Numbered from the stretch's first letter, positions 20,147 through 27,883 are shown. The stretch: DNA of 64,000 bases from Synechococcus lacustris (GCA_903943975.1 CAJAQB010000004.1:39529-103528), one strand, 5' to 3'. Numbers and translations: made by a program. Notes: generated from the sequence alone by a model not told the origin.

Positions 20147-20210
20147 GCTCAGCGGTGGTGGCTGTTGGGTTGAAAAGCCAATCGGCTTCGGCGTCGTGCT
20201 GTTCCGCCCA

Positions 20211-20260
20211 CTCTAATGAAAATGACTAGGGTCACGTGACTATGGTCATACTCAGGAGAG
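20211..20260. promoter_or_regulatory. 50-bp palindromic element, copy 2: operator upstream of sqr
   Basis: Contains TGACTAGGGTCA (20223-20234) and TGACTATGGTCA (20237-20248), spaced 14 bp apart and centred on CACGTG (20233-20238), with outer arms CTCT and AGAG. The opposite-strand reading of the element at 15284-15333 matches it at 43 of 50 positions. It lies 65-115 bp upstream of the sqr ATG, in the sqr-psbA gap. A repressor responding to sulfide or oxygen is inferred; two adjacent 12-bp sites suggest cooperative binding. Confidence 0.75.
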
Positions 20261-20296
20261 GCCGGGCGGAATGGCAGCCAGGGGTGGCTATGCCGT

Positions 20297-20334
20297 GATT
20301 GGCTGGGGAAGATTCAAAGTCTTCCTAACCAATC
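20297..20334 (-). terminator. Hairpin at the psbA 3' end
   Basis: An imperfect stem of about 14 bp (GATTGGCTGGGGAAGA at 20297-20312 with TCTTCCTAACCAATC at 20320-20334) covers the psbA stop codon. No long U-tract follows. It may terminate psbA or stabilise its 3' end, separating it from the sqr promoter. Confidence 0.5.
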
Positions 20335-21404
20335 GCCGGTGCACTTAGGGCCACGGGCAGTTGTTGCACGACAGCAAGATCCAGGGGGAAGTTGTGGACG
20401 TTGCGTTCATGCATGGCTTCGATGCCGAGGCCGCCGCGGTTGAGTATGTCGGCCCAGGTGTTGATCACCCGACCCTGGTGGTCTAGCACTGAGTGGTTGA
20501 AGTTGAGACCATTGAGGTTGAAGGAGAAACTCACCACCGCCAGGGCGGCAAACCAGATACCTATCACTGGCCAGGCAGCCAGAAAGAAGTGGAGGCTGCG
20601 GCTGTTGTTGAAGCTGGCGTATTGGAAGATCAAGCGGCCAAAGTAGCCATGGGCGGCCACGATGTTGTAGGTTTCTTCTTCCTGGCCAAACTTATAACCA
20701 CGGTTTTGAGATTCAGTTTCTGTGGTTTCCCGCACCAGGGAGCTGGTAACAAGGGAACCATGCATTGCTGAGAATAATGAGCCTCCAAATACACCGGCAA
20801 CCCCCAGCATGTGGAAGGGGTGCATTAACACGTTGTGTTCTGCTTGTAGCACCAGCATGAAATTAAAGGTGCCGGAGATGCCCAGGGGCATGGCATCGGA
20901 GAAGGAACCTTGGCCGATGGCATAAACAAACAAAACAGCAGTGGCTGCGGCAACAGGGGCGCTGTAGGCCACGGCGATCCAGGGGCGCATGCCCAGCCGG
21001 TAGCTCAGTTCCCACTCGCGGCCCATCCAGCAGAAGATGCCAATCAGGAAGTGGAAAACGATCAGCTGATAGGGGCCGCCGTTGTAGAGCCACTCATCAA
21101 GGCTGTTGGCTGCCCAAATGGGATAGAAGTGCAGACCGATGGCATTGGAGCTGGGCACCACTGCGGCGGAAATGATGTTGTTGCCGTAGAGCAGGCTGCC
21201 GGCCACGGGCTCCCGGATGCCGTCGATGTCGACGGGGGGAGCAGCGATGAAGGCGATTATGAAGGCGGTGGTGGCCACCAGTAAGCAGGGAATCATCAGC
21301 ACGCCAAACCAGCCCACGTAGAGGCGGTTTTCGGTGCTGGTAATCCAGTCCTTAAAGGCGGTCCAGGGGTTGCCCCTTGGACGCAGAAGGGAGGTTGCCG
21401 TCAT
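20325..21404 (-). CDS. psbA: Photosystem II D1 protein, D1' (low-oxygen) type
   Basis: 359 residues from ATG 21404, numbered as standard D1. It carries all three substitutions that define the micro-oxically induced D1' isoform: Ala80, Leu158 and Ala286. Tyr161 (TyrZ) and the manganese ligands Asp170, Glu189, His332, Glu333, His337 and Asp342 are intact, and the Ala344 processing site is followed by a 15-residue tail, so it should still split water. Extra changes are Trp126, Ala162 after TyrZ, Ala171 beside Asp170 and Ala98 in [10 protein letters not shown]. Glu130 is the high-light-type residue near pheophytin. Its position directly upstream of sqr suggests expression in sulfidic or low-oxygen conditions. 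Confidence 0.96.
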   Translation of the reverse strand: MTATSLLRPRGNPWTAFKDWITSTENRLYVGWFGVLMIPCLLVATTAFIIAFIAAPPVDIDGIREPVAGSLLYGNNIISAAVVPSSNAIGLHFYPIWAANSLDEWLYNGGPYQLIVFHFLIGIFCWMGREWELSYRLGMRPWIAVAYSAPVAAATAVLFVYAIGQGSFSDAMPLGISGTFNFMLVLQAEHNVLMHPFHMLGVAGVFGGSLFSAMHGSLVTSSLVRETTETESQNRGYKFGQEEETYNIVAAHGYFGRLIFQYASFNNSRSLHFFLAAWPVIGIWFAALAVVSFSFNLNGLNFNHSVLDHQGRVINTWADILNRGGLGIEAMHERNVHNFPLDLAVVQQLPVALSAPAIG

Positions 21405-21490
21405 GGCGATCAGAACAGGGGATAACGGAATCAGCAAGCTGACCCTTTTATAACGTTATCGTTGAAAAGGCCTTATGCGCAATTAGGGTG
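21405..21490. promoter_or_regulatory. Divergent promoter region psbA / DUF3122-like gene
   Basis: Holds the psbA leader and promoter on the minus strand. A perfect 10-bp palindrome ATAACGTTAT lies at 21450-21459 beside an A+T-rich box (TTATAAAA on the minus strand), a reasonable -10 region. The plus-strand string TTATGCGC at 21473-21480 equals the start of the candidate ArsR-type site upstream of the dioxygenase gene, but the rest matches poorly, so a shared operator here is only a possibility. Confidence 0.4.
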
Positions 21491-21988
21491 ATGAGTAAAT
21501 CTACTCAAAGTTTCCGCCGCCGCCGGTCGCTGCCGGGGGTGCTGGCTGTTTGGCTGTTGCTAGTGCTCTTGGTTTTGCCTGGCCCGCTCCAGGCAGCCGT
21601 TGGGATCCAGCGTTGGTCGCTCACTGATGAACTGGGCGACCGTTGGCAGATCAGCCTGTTTGAGCAGCCCGACCCGGACTTCCAGGCCGGTTGGCGGCTG
21701 CGGCTCAATGCTCTGGGGGCAGCTCAGCATCCTGATCAGCAGCGCCCGCTGCTGCTGCAGGAGGCCATGGGAGGCCAGTGGCAACTCGCTAACCGCAGCG
21801 AAGAGCTGGTGCCCTCCGGCAGCGTTGAGATTCCCCTTGGTTCGGCCCAGTTTGAGCTCACTGGCCTAACGCCCATTCCCAGCGCTGAGATCCCCCTACG
21901 GTTGGCCGTCCCTATGGCCACTGGGGCTGACCATGGGGTGATGCTCACTCCGGAACTGGTGGCTGCCCTCCACTCAGTGCTGCAGTAG
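21491..21988 (+). CDS. Exported DUF3122-like cyanobacterial protein
   Basis: 165 residues. A basic start (SFRRRRSLPG) and hydrophobic core (VLAVWLLLVLLVLPGPLQAA) form a signal peptide. The mature part, with SLTDELGDRWQISLFEQP and WRLRLNALGAAQHPDQQRPL, resembles the cyanobacterial DUF3122 family by pattern (short beta-rich secreted protein); I am moderately sure of this. It is divergent from psbA and its 3' end overlaps the convergent devA-like gene by 15 bp. GTG at 21488 directly precedes the ATG and could also be the start. Function unknown. Confidence 0.65.
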   Translation: MSKSTQSFRRRRSLPGVLAVWLLLVLLVLPGPLQAAVGIQRWSLTDELGDRWQISLFEQPDPDFQAGWRLRLNALGAAQHPDQQRPLLLQEAMGGQWQLANRSEELVPSGSVEIPLGSAQFELTGLTPIPSAEIPLRLAVPMATGADHGVMLTPELVAALHSVLQ

Positions 21989-22663
21989 GCGGCCGTCTTC
22001 CATTGCCACGATTCGATCGGCCACATCAAAGATGCGGTTGTCGTGGGTGACCAGCAGGATCGTGCAGCCCTGCTCCCGGGCAAGGCGCTGCATCAGGCTC
22101 ACCACATCACGGCCGGAGCGGCTGTCGAGGGAGGCGGTGGGTTCATCGGCCAGCAATAGCGGTGGGTTGCCCACCAGGGCCCGAGCCACGGCCACGCGCT
22201 GTTTCTGGCCCCCGGAAAGTTGATCCGGAAATGCTTCCAGCTGATCATCCAGGCCCACGCTGTGCAGCATGGCCCGGGCCCGTTCGTCCATTTCGTCTGC
22301 TTCCAGGTCACCGCGCATTTCCAGGGCCATGCGTACGTTTTGCTGGGCCGTGAGACTGCGGTGCAGGTTGTGGGCCTGGAAGATGTAGCCATGCTCCCGC
22401 CGCGCCAAGGTGAGTTGATTGGCTGGGGCGCCGATCAATTCGCGGCCAAGGATTATCAAGCTGCCGCTTTGACCCTGGCGCAGACCCCCGATCAAAGTGA
22501 GCAGGGTGGTTTTACCGGAGCCAGAGGGTCCGGTGAGCAGCACAATCTCTCCAGCCTGGATCTCTAAATCGATGTCGCTCAGCACCTGCTTGCGTAGGGC
22601 GCCATCGCCATAGTGGTGCTGTAAGCGTTTGATAAGCACCGCACTAGTGCTGCCGTTGGCCAT
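21974..22663 (-). CDS. devA: DevA-family ABC transporter ATP-binding protein
   Basis: 229 residues. All ABC ATPase motifs are present: Walker A GPSGSGKTT, Q-loop FQAHNLH, signature LSGGQKQRVAVARAL, Walker B LLLADEPTASLD and the switch histidine in LLVTHDNR. The order membrane-fusion, permease, ATPase on one strand is that of cyanobacterial DevBCA exporters, which send glycolipids or other lipophilic compounds out with a TolC partner. ATG at 22663 shares one base with the permease stop. It powers the transporter at the cytoplasmic face. The cargo here is unknown; heterocyst glycolipids are not expected in a unicellular strain. Confidence 0.92.
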   Translation of the reverse strand: MANGSTSAVLIKRLQHHYGDGALRKQVLSDIDLEIQAGEIVLLTGPSGSGKTTLLTLIGGLRQGQSGSLIILGRELIGAPANQLTLARREHGYIFQAHNLHRSLTAQQNVRMALEMRGDLEADEMDERARAMLHSVGLDDQLEAFPDQLSGGQKQRVAVARALVGNPPLLLADEPTASLDSRSGRDVVSLMQRLAREQGCTILLVTHDNRIFDVADRIVAMEDGRLLQH

Positions 22664-23820
22664 CAGAACAATTCCGCCGGATCGGCGGCCTGCAGCCGGC
22701 GGGTGGCGATTGCCCCAGAGGCCAGGCACATCACCACGGTGAGCATGAACACAAACAGGGCCCGGGAGCTGGTCATGAAGATCGGTAGGGCGGTGGCCCT
22801 TGAGGCCATTACATATATGCCCAGCGGCAGGATTAGCCCAGGCAGAAAACCAAGACTTGCCAGCACTAGGGCCTGCTCAAATATCACCAGCAACAGATAG
22901 CGATTGCGAAAACCCATCGCCTTAAAGGTGGCGTATTCGGCCAAGTGGGCATTCACATCCGTGGATAGAACCTGATAAACAATCACCATCCCCACCACAA
23001 ATGCCATCGCCGTGCCTAAGCCAAAGATCACGCCAATCGGACTGGCCGTACGCCAGTAACCCTCCTCGAAGGCCACGTAGCCGGCGGCGGTAAGCACCTT
23101 TACGTCCTCGGGCAGGTGACGACGTAGGCGTTCGGCCACCAGGTTGTCATCACTGCCAGGCGCCAGACGAAGCAGCCCAAGGCTGATGCTGCCCGGGTCG
23201 CGGCGGGGGAAGAGGCGCAGGAAGCTTTGATCGCTGGCCAACAGGGTGGCATCGGCGCCGAAGGAGGCCCCGAGTCGAAAGAGGCCGCCGATCGTGAGGG
23301 TGCGGCGTTCGGCCTCTGTGGTTACCAGGTCGCCTTTATCTACACGGGCGATTGTTTTGGCGTATTTACCCCGGGCTCCGCGATCAAATAAAATAGTGTC
23401 TGGCAGTTTGAGTTTGTTTGTTTGCGCTACCACCTCCGGCAGGCTCAACACCTGGCCATCGGGATCAAAGCCAAGCACCTGCACCGTGGCATTAAGCCTG
23501 GTTTGGGGATTTTTCCAGGTGAGTGTATTTAGATAGATGCCTTGGGCATCGATTACCCCAGGTACATCGCGGGCCTGGAGTAAGCGACGGCGGGGAAAGC
23601 TGGCCAGATTTTGGAGGTTTAGGGCCCGTGGACTGATCAGCACGATGTCGCCCTTGAGGGCCCGGCTTAGGCGGGTGTTGCTGTCGTAGAGGGCCCGCTG
23701 GAAGCCCAGCTGGGTAAACATCAAAACATCGGCAAAGGCGATGCCAGCCAGGGCCACCAGCAGCCGACCGCGGTCGTGCTTGAGCTGCAGCCAGCCCAGG
23801 GGCGTTCGCCGTTTGCTCAT
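22663..23820 (-). CDS. devC: DevC-family ABC exporter permease
   Basis: 385 residues of the MacB/FtsX-type permease class. A first membrane helix (LLVALAGIAFADVLMFTQLG) is followed by a long extracytoplasmic domain (about residues 50-260) and three C-terminal helices (IGVIFGLGTAMAFVVGMVIV, LLLVIFEQALVLASLGFLPG, ALFVFMLTVVMCLASGAI). The motif HLAEYATFKAMGFRNRYLL lies between helices, as in DevC. It overlaps the fusion-protein gene by 4 bp and the ATPase gene by one base. It works as a dimer with DevA and DevB to move substrate across the periplasm. Confidence 0.92.
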   Translation of the reverse strand: MSKRRTPLGWLQLKHDRGRLLVALAGIAFADVLMFTQLGFQRALYDSNTRLSRALKGDIVLISPRALNLQNLASFPRRRLLQARDVPGVIDAQGIYLNTLTWKNPQTRLNATVQVLGFDPDGQVLSLPEVVAQTNKLKLPDTILFDRGARGKYAKTIARVDKGDLVTTEAERRTLTIGGLFRLGASFGADATLLASDQSFLRLFPRRDPGSISLGLLRLAPGSDDNLVAERLRRHLPEDVKVLTAAGYVAFEEGYWRTASPIGVIFGLGTAMAFVVGMVIVYQVLSTDVNAHLAEYATFKAMGFRNRYLLLVIFEQALVLASLGFLPGLILPLGIYVMASRATALPIFMTSSRALFVFMLTVVMCLASGAIATRRLQAADPAELF

Positions 23821-24959
23821 GGCCCGATTACCACCGTGACCTGCAGGTTTGAGAGCGCCGCGGCCCGGGCGCTGCTGGCGGGATTTAGCGGTGCCCGCAC
23901 CTCCACCACCCGGGTGTCGATATTGGCGCTGGGATCGGTATTAACAATTGCCTGGCGTTTAACAATTGCGCCGATGCGCAGCACCCGGCCCTCGAGGGGC
24001 TCGGCTAAGGCTGGACTGGTGATCCGCACCGGTTGGCCGAGCTGCACCCGGCCGATATCGCTCTGGTAAACCTCGGCCACCACCTGCATCCGCTTGGTTT
24101 CGCCCAGCTCAAATAGACCGCTGCCGCTGGCCGCCTCCCCTGGCCGGCCGAGCACGCTCAGCACCTGGCCGTCAATGGGGGAGCGCACCAGGCTGTCGTC
24201 CCGTTCGGCCTGGGCCCGCTGCAGGCTGGCGTTGGCCCGCTGTAATTCCCGTTGGGCCGCAGTTACATCGAGGCTGTTTCCCCCCTGGGCGGCGGGGCTG
24301 CGGCTCAGCTTGCGGGCCAGCTGGGCTTGCTGATCGCGTAATTCAGCGGCCAGGGCATCGCGTTTGAGCCGTTTGGCATCGAAATCGGAGGCTGAAACAA
24401 CGCCTTTGCCATAAAGGGCGTGATAACGAACTTCTTCGGCGCTGGCGACGCGCAGTTCGGCCCTTAGGCGTTCCACCTGGGCCAGCTCCGAACTTGCCTG
24501 GCTGCTCTGATCAGCGCCAACAATCTGTAGTTTTGCTTCGGCAAGCTTGGCCTGGGCTTCGGCCTCCAGCACGGCCGCCTGGAGCCGGGGCTGGTTGTCA
24601 AGCACCGCCAGCAGCTGGCCTTTGTGCACGGCATCGCCCTCCTCCACCAGCAGCTCGCGGATGCGCACCTGGCCGCCAAATGAGCCGCCACTGGGGGGCG
24701 CGATCGTGCGCACCTCGCTGAGCGGTTCGAGTCGGCCCAGGGCCGTAACGGTGCGGATTGGGGCGGCGAGGGCCGCCGCCGCCTGCTGTTGCTGTTGGCG
24801 CTGGATTTGGGAATGGCGGATTGCCAGGCCGATGGCTGTGATTAGGCCAGCGGCTGCCACAGCGCTGAGCACAAGTTTGAGCCTTGGCGGCGGGCGTTGA
24901 CCCGAAGGCGGAGCGGCCATGGTCAAACCAGGGGAGGGGGCTGATGCGGGATTCGCCAT
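23817..24959 (-). CDS. devB: DevB-family membrane fusion protein
   Basis: 380 residues. One N-terminal membrane helix (LVLSAVAAAGLITAIGLAI) leads to a periplasmic adaptor: first lipoyl half (RTVTALGRLEPLSEVRTIAP), a long coiled-coil hairpin (about residues 125-245, rich in A, Q, E and R) and the second lipoyl half with DSLVRSPIDGQVLSVLGRPG. It bridges the inner-membrane permease and an outer-membrane channel. It heads the devBCA operon; the promoter lies in the 56-bp gap to the divergent TetR gene, which holds a perfect palindrome. Confidence 0.92.
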   Translation of the reverse strand: MANPASAPSPGLTMAAPPSGQRPPPRLKLVLSAVAAAGLITAIGLAIRHSQIQRQQQQQAAAALAAPIRTVTALGRLEPLSEVRTIAPPSGGSFGGQVRIRELLVEEGDAVHKGQLLAVLDNQPRLQAAVLEAEAQAKLAEAKLQIVGADQSSQASSELAQVERLRAELRVASAEEVRYHALYGKGVVSASDFDAKRLKRDALAAELRDQQAQLARKLSRSPAAQGGNSLDVTAAQRELQRANASLQRAQAERDDSLVRSPIDGQVLSVLGRPGEAASGSGLFELGETKRMQVVAEVYQSDIGRVQLGQPVRITSPALAEPLEGRVLRIGAIVKRQAIVNTDPSANIDTRVVEVRAPLNPASSARAAALSNLQVTVVIGP

Positions 24960-24963
24960 AAGA

Positions 24964-24986
24964 CCATACTAAACCGTTTAGTATGG
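24964..24986. promoter_or_regulatory. 23-bp perfect palindrome between devB and tetR (operator)
   Basis: CCATACTAAAC and GTTTAGTATGG flank one central C, an exact 11-1-11 inverted repeat. It lies 5 bp upstream of the devB start and 30 bp upstream of the tetR start, so one bound TetR dimer would block both genes. The size and symmetry are typical of TetR-family operators. Confidence 0.85.
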
Positions 24987-25015
24987 TTTAACTTGCTGGC
25001 GGCGACCTCGGCCCC

Positions 25016-25684
25016 ATGGTTGTTACAGCGCTCAAACTCCCTGGGCGCCAGCCCTCTAAGCAAAAGTCTGCTGCGATCTTGGCCAGTGCCATGCAGGAGT
25101 TTTTGGCCCACGGCTATGCCGCCACCAGCATGGATCGCATCGCAAAAGCGGCTGGTGTTTCCAAGGCCACGATTTATAGCCACTTTCAGCACAAGCAGAG
25201 TTTGTTTAAAGCGCTTACGGGCGAAATGGTGGAGCAACGCTTTACCAATGTGTTTGGTACAGATGATTTGAATGCCAATGATTTTAGCGCTGAACTGATG
25301 GTTGAACAGCCTTCTAATCAGCGTTTGGCTTTGCAGTTATTGGCGAATCGCATCTTGATTGCCCATGAGGATCAGCCTGAGTTTCTTTCATTTCTGCGGC
25401 TTGTGATTGGAGAATCAGGGCGCTTTCCTGCCCTAGCCCAGGATTTTGTGGCCCAGGTGCAGCAGACCATTTTTCAGCACGTTTGCCAGATATTTCGCCA
25501 GCTAAAACCAGCTATTGGCCGTGATCCAGAATTGATGGCACGTATCTTTATTGGCTCACTGATGCACGTGATCCTCTGCCAAGACATCCTGCACGGCCGT
25601 GATGCCCACAGTATTGATCGGCAGCAGTTTGCTGTTGATTTAGTGGATCTACTTTGCGGTGAGGCCCCTGCGGAAATACCTTGA
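25016..25684 (+). CDS. TetR/AcrR-family regulator of the devBCA exporter
   Basis: 222 residues. The N-terminal helix-turn-helix is clear: ILASAMQEFLAHGYAATSMD, RIAKAAGVSKATIYSHFQHK. The C-terminal ligand domain (residues about 75-215) is variable as usual and resembles the AcrR-type TetR_C group. It is divergent from the exporter operon with a perfect 23-bp palindrome between them, so it almost certainly represses devBCA and itself, being released by the exported compound or a relative. The ligand is unknown. Confidence 0.88.
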   Translation: MVVTALKLPGRQPSKQKSAAILASAMQEFLAHGYAATSMDRIAKAAGVSKATIYSHFQHKQSLFKALTGEMVEQRFTNVFGTDDLNANDFSAELMVEQPSNQRLALQLLANRILIAHEDQPEFLSFLRLVIGESGRFPALAQDFVAQVQQTIFQHVCQIFRQLKPAIGRDPELMARIFIGSLMHVILCQDILHGRDAHSIDRQQFAVDLVDLLCGEAPAEIP

Positions 25685-25782
25685 CAATTACTTTATAGCC
25701 GCCCTAAGCGCAAATCAGCAAGCCGTGAAGCGGCAACCTTACCTGCGTCAGGATCTATTCTCTCAGCCGGGGGGCTACTGCC

Positions 25783-26538
25783 ATGGTTCAGCTTGTTGTG
25801 TTGCAGCACAAGGAGTTGATTGGCCCAGGTTCCCTGGCCGATGTTGCCGCTCGCCTGGGTTTGCCATTGAGTATTTGTCGCCTCGACCAGGGTGAGCCCC
25901 TGCCTGGGGTAGATCAGCCAGGGCAGATCCTGGTGATCCTTGGAGGCTGCATGGGGGTGGGTGATCGCAACTCAGCTTGTTATGGCTGGATGCCAGCGGA
26001 AATCGAGTTAATCCGCCAGCGCCTGAGCTTGAATCTGCCAATGCTGGGGTTATGCCTAGGGGCCCAGTTGCTAGCCCATGCCGCTGGGGGCACTGTTGAG
26101 CAGTTGAAATATCCCTCCGCTGATTCCCCTGGGATGGAGTTGGGTTGTGGCAGCATTCTGTGGCACCACACAATTGATCGGGAACCCGAATTAATGCGCG
26201 GTTTGCAGCGCAGTGAACCGGTGTTCTTATGGCATGGCGATCGGGTTCGCCTGCCGCTGGACGCAACGCTGCTGGCCTCAAATCTGGTTTGCAGGGAACA
26301 GGCTTTCCGTATCGGCAGTGGCTGGGGGCTTCAATTTCACGCTGAGTTCACCAGGGCAATGGCAGCGTCTTGGATTGAGGCATATCCTGAGCTTGTTACG
26401 GGGGCCCATGGCCATGATGGGGTGCAGCAGTTGCACAATGATCTAAAGCTGTGGGGAGAGGAGATTGAGCAGCGCAATCAGCAACTTCTTGAAAATCTCT
26501 TTGGGTTGATGATTCGCCAGCTCAGGCCTGGGGGCTAG
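25783..26538 (+). CDS. Class I glutamine amidotransferase-like protein
   Basis: 251 residues. The GATase domain has the nucleophile elbow LGLCLGAQLLA with the catalytic cysteine and the histidine-glutamate pair in LQFHAEFTRAM. An early VILGGCMGVGDRNSACYGWM loop is typical of the GMP-synthase-like stand-alone amidotransferases. It lacks a synthetase domain, so it may cut a gamma-glutamyl bond or supply ammonia to an unknown partner. It follows the TetR gene on the same strand after 98 bp, without clear functional link. Confidence 0.82.
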   Translation: MVQLVVLQHKELIGPGSLADVAARLGLPLSICRLDQGEPLPGVDQPGQILVILGGCMGVGDRNSACYGWMPAEIELIRQRLSLNLPMLGLCLGAQLLAHAAGGTVEQLKYPSADSPGMELGCGSILWHHTIDREPELMRGLQRSEPVFLWHGDRVRLPLDATLLASNLVCREQAFRIGSGWGLQFHAEFTRAMAASWIEAYPELVTGAHGHDGVQQLHNDLKLWGEEIEQRNQQLLENLFGLMIRQLRPGG

Positions 26539-26606
26539 TTAACCAGCTTCAGGAGGCTGGCAAATCCCCACCCACCCCCAGGGGAGCAAGGTCGTACATA
26601 TGTACC

Positions 26607-27110
26607 ATGGTTCTTGCTGGCCTCTTTCCCCCCAGCCTCGCTACGGTTATGGCAGATCCGTTGCCCCTGCGCGCCCCCTGCTACGACCAGTCAGCACTCA
26701 TTGCCCTGGCAGCTGGCGGCCTGTTGGCCCTGATCACTCTCTTTACTGCTTATGACCATGTCGATCTCCCCGGTGGCACCAGCTTCCAGCTCAACCAGCA
26801 ATGGGGATTATCTCTCCTCCTTGCCTCCCTGGCGGCGCTTCTTGTCGACACTAAACTGGCGACCCGTAGCCGATTTGAAGCAGAGGCAACTCGACGCCGA
26901 GAAGCGGATTCAGCAGCTGAAGAACGACAGCGAGCAAGTGAAGAAAGAAACCGAGCAGCTGAAGAAAGAGAACGCCAGGCTGGCCGAGCTCAACGCCAAA
27001 CTCGCAGCACTATGGCCCAGCTCCAGCACAGCCTCGAGCCAAGCAAAGAATCACGTCAACGATTGCGGGCCTTGATAGCGCTGCTCAGCGAATATGGAGA
27101 GCTGGGCTAG
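26607..27110 (+). CDS. Membrane protein with charged coiled-coil tail
   Basis: 167 residues, or 153 from the in-frame ATG at 26649. Two hydrophobic helices (SALIALAAGGLLALITLFTA and GLSLLLASLAALLVD) are followed by a long helix rich in E, R, A and Q (about residues 90-140) and a C-terminal RQRLRALIALLSEYGE. I know similar picocyanobacterial proteins of unknown role but no named family. The DNA of the coiled coil also reads as a regular coiled coil in the next frame (26752-27075) with a more GC-rich third position, so a frameshift or overlap cannot be excluded. Confidence 0.55.
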   Translation: MVLAGLFPPSLATVMADPLPLRAPCYDQSALIALAAGGLLALITLFTAYDHVDLPGGTSFQLNQQWGLSLLLASLAALLVDTKLATRSRFEAEATRRREADSAAEERQRASEERNRAAEERERQAGRAQRQTRSTMAQLQHSLEPSKESRQRLRALIALLSEYGELG

Positions 27111-27443
27111 CAATACCTATGCCATATTCCAGCCCCAGCGGTAACCCCCTGGCCAAGTGCCTGCATGGGGCGGATACAGCGCAACGGCGTTGGTTGCAGG
27201 CAGACATCTTTGATCAGGGCACCCTTGAAGCCGCCAGGCTTGTCCCCGGCAGCCTTGCCGGAGTGCTGGAGCCTGGCCACCGTGGGGCGGCTGCTGGTCC
27301 CGGCGGGCCGCCCCATGGCAGCGATCCAAACCAATTGGCCGATCAATTCCGCCAGGCGGGATTTCTGCCAGCAGTGTGGGAGCCAGCCCAGGGCTCGATC
27401 GAGGAGCGCGAGAACGAATGGCTTGGCCTTTGACGGAAAGCCG
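27111..27443. other. Non-coding gap upstream of arsR-family gene
   Basis: I see no convincing gene. Frames on both strands lack family features. The in-frame extension upstream of the ArsR start (from 27165) has no ArsR-like sequence and is not used. The 3' end runs into the candidate arsR operator. Confidence 0.5.
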
Positions 27444-27461
27444 TATGACTATGTGCGCATA
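27444..27461 (+). promoter_or_regulatory. Candidate autoregulatory operator of the arsR-family gene
   Basis: ATGACTATGTGCGCATAG contains the dyad CTATG-N4-CATAG and lies 45 bp upstream of the chosen ATG. Its reverse complement agrees at 14 of 18 positions with the site upstream of persulfide dioxygenase, and ATGACTATG resembles the half-sites at sqr. This links the regulator to the sulfide genes. Confidence 0.6.
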
Positions 27462-27506
27462 GAGGCGAGCTTGCTGCATAATCTCTTTAGCGTTGTTGGT
27501 GGTTCC

Positions 27507-27851
27507 ATGGGTGTTCTTGCGGATGGGACCATCCCAAGCCCCCAGTTGCTGGAGGAATTCAGTCAGTTTTTTCGGCTGCTGAGCGAGCCGGCTCGGCTGC
27601 AATTGCTCTGCCATCTCAAGCAGGGGCCCATGGATGTGGCAGCTCTGATTGAGCTCACCGGTTTCAGCCAGTCCCACATCAGCCGTCAGTTGGGGCAGTT
27701 GCAGCGGGCCGGCCTGGTTAGTTGCGAGCGGGATGGGGTGCGTCAGATCTATCGCGCCGATGACCCCCTAGTGCAGGACCTCTGTGAGCTGGTGCAAACT
27801 CGCCTGAAGCAGCGCCTGGAACGGCAGTTGCAACAGTTGCGGGCCGGCTGA
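27507..27851 (+). CDS. ArsR/SmtB-family regulator, possibly persulfide-sensing
   Basis: 114 residues from ATG 27507; the longer frame to 27165 has no homology-like sequence. The winged helix is complete: FSQFFRLLSEPARLQLLCHL, GPMDVAALIELTGFSQSHIS, RQLGQLQRAGLVSCERDGVR and the wing QIYRADD. No ELCVCDL metal site is present. Cysteines occur in LQLLCHL, in LVSCERD and in VQDLCEL; the first and last fall in the same helices as the sensing pair of SqrR/BigR-type persulfide regulators, though their spacing (58 residues) is shorter. It probably represses the sqr and dioxygenase genes until sulfane sulfur builds up. Its 3' end was later duplicated. Confidence 0.82.
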   Translation: MGVLADGTIPSPQLLEEFSQFFRLLSEPARLQLLCHLKQGPMDVAALIELTGFSQSHISRQLGQLQRAGLVSCERDGVRQIYRADDPLVQDLCELVQTRLKQRLERQLQQLRAG

Positions 27852-27857
27852 GCTACG

Positions 27858-27883
27858 TAGAGCATTCCCCTGGTTGCTGTTTT
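27858..27883. repeat. 26-bp direct repeat, copy 1
   Basis: An exact 26-bp string starting TAGAGCATTCCCC, just after the arsR stop. The same string recurs at 29165-29190. Together with the duplicated arsR end, the two copies bracket the nucleotidyltransferase/HEPN genes. Confidence 0.85.

Noticed and set aside
20325..21404. psbA as a rogue (sentinel) D1 that cannot split water
   Set aside because: All manganese ligands and the C-terminal processing site are intact; it fits the D1' group instead.
27165..27506. N-terminal extension of the ArsR-family protein
   Set aside because: The added residues lack any ArsR-like pattern and would span the candidate operator; ATG 27507 gives a standard-size protein.
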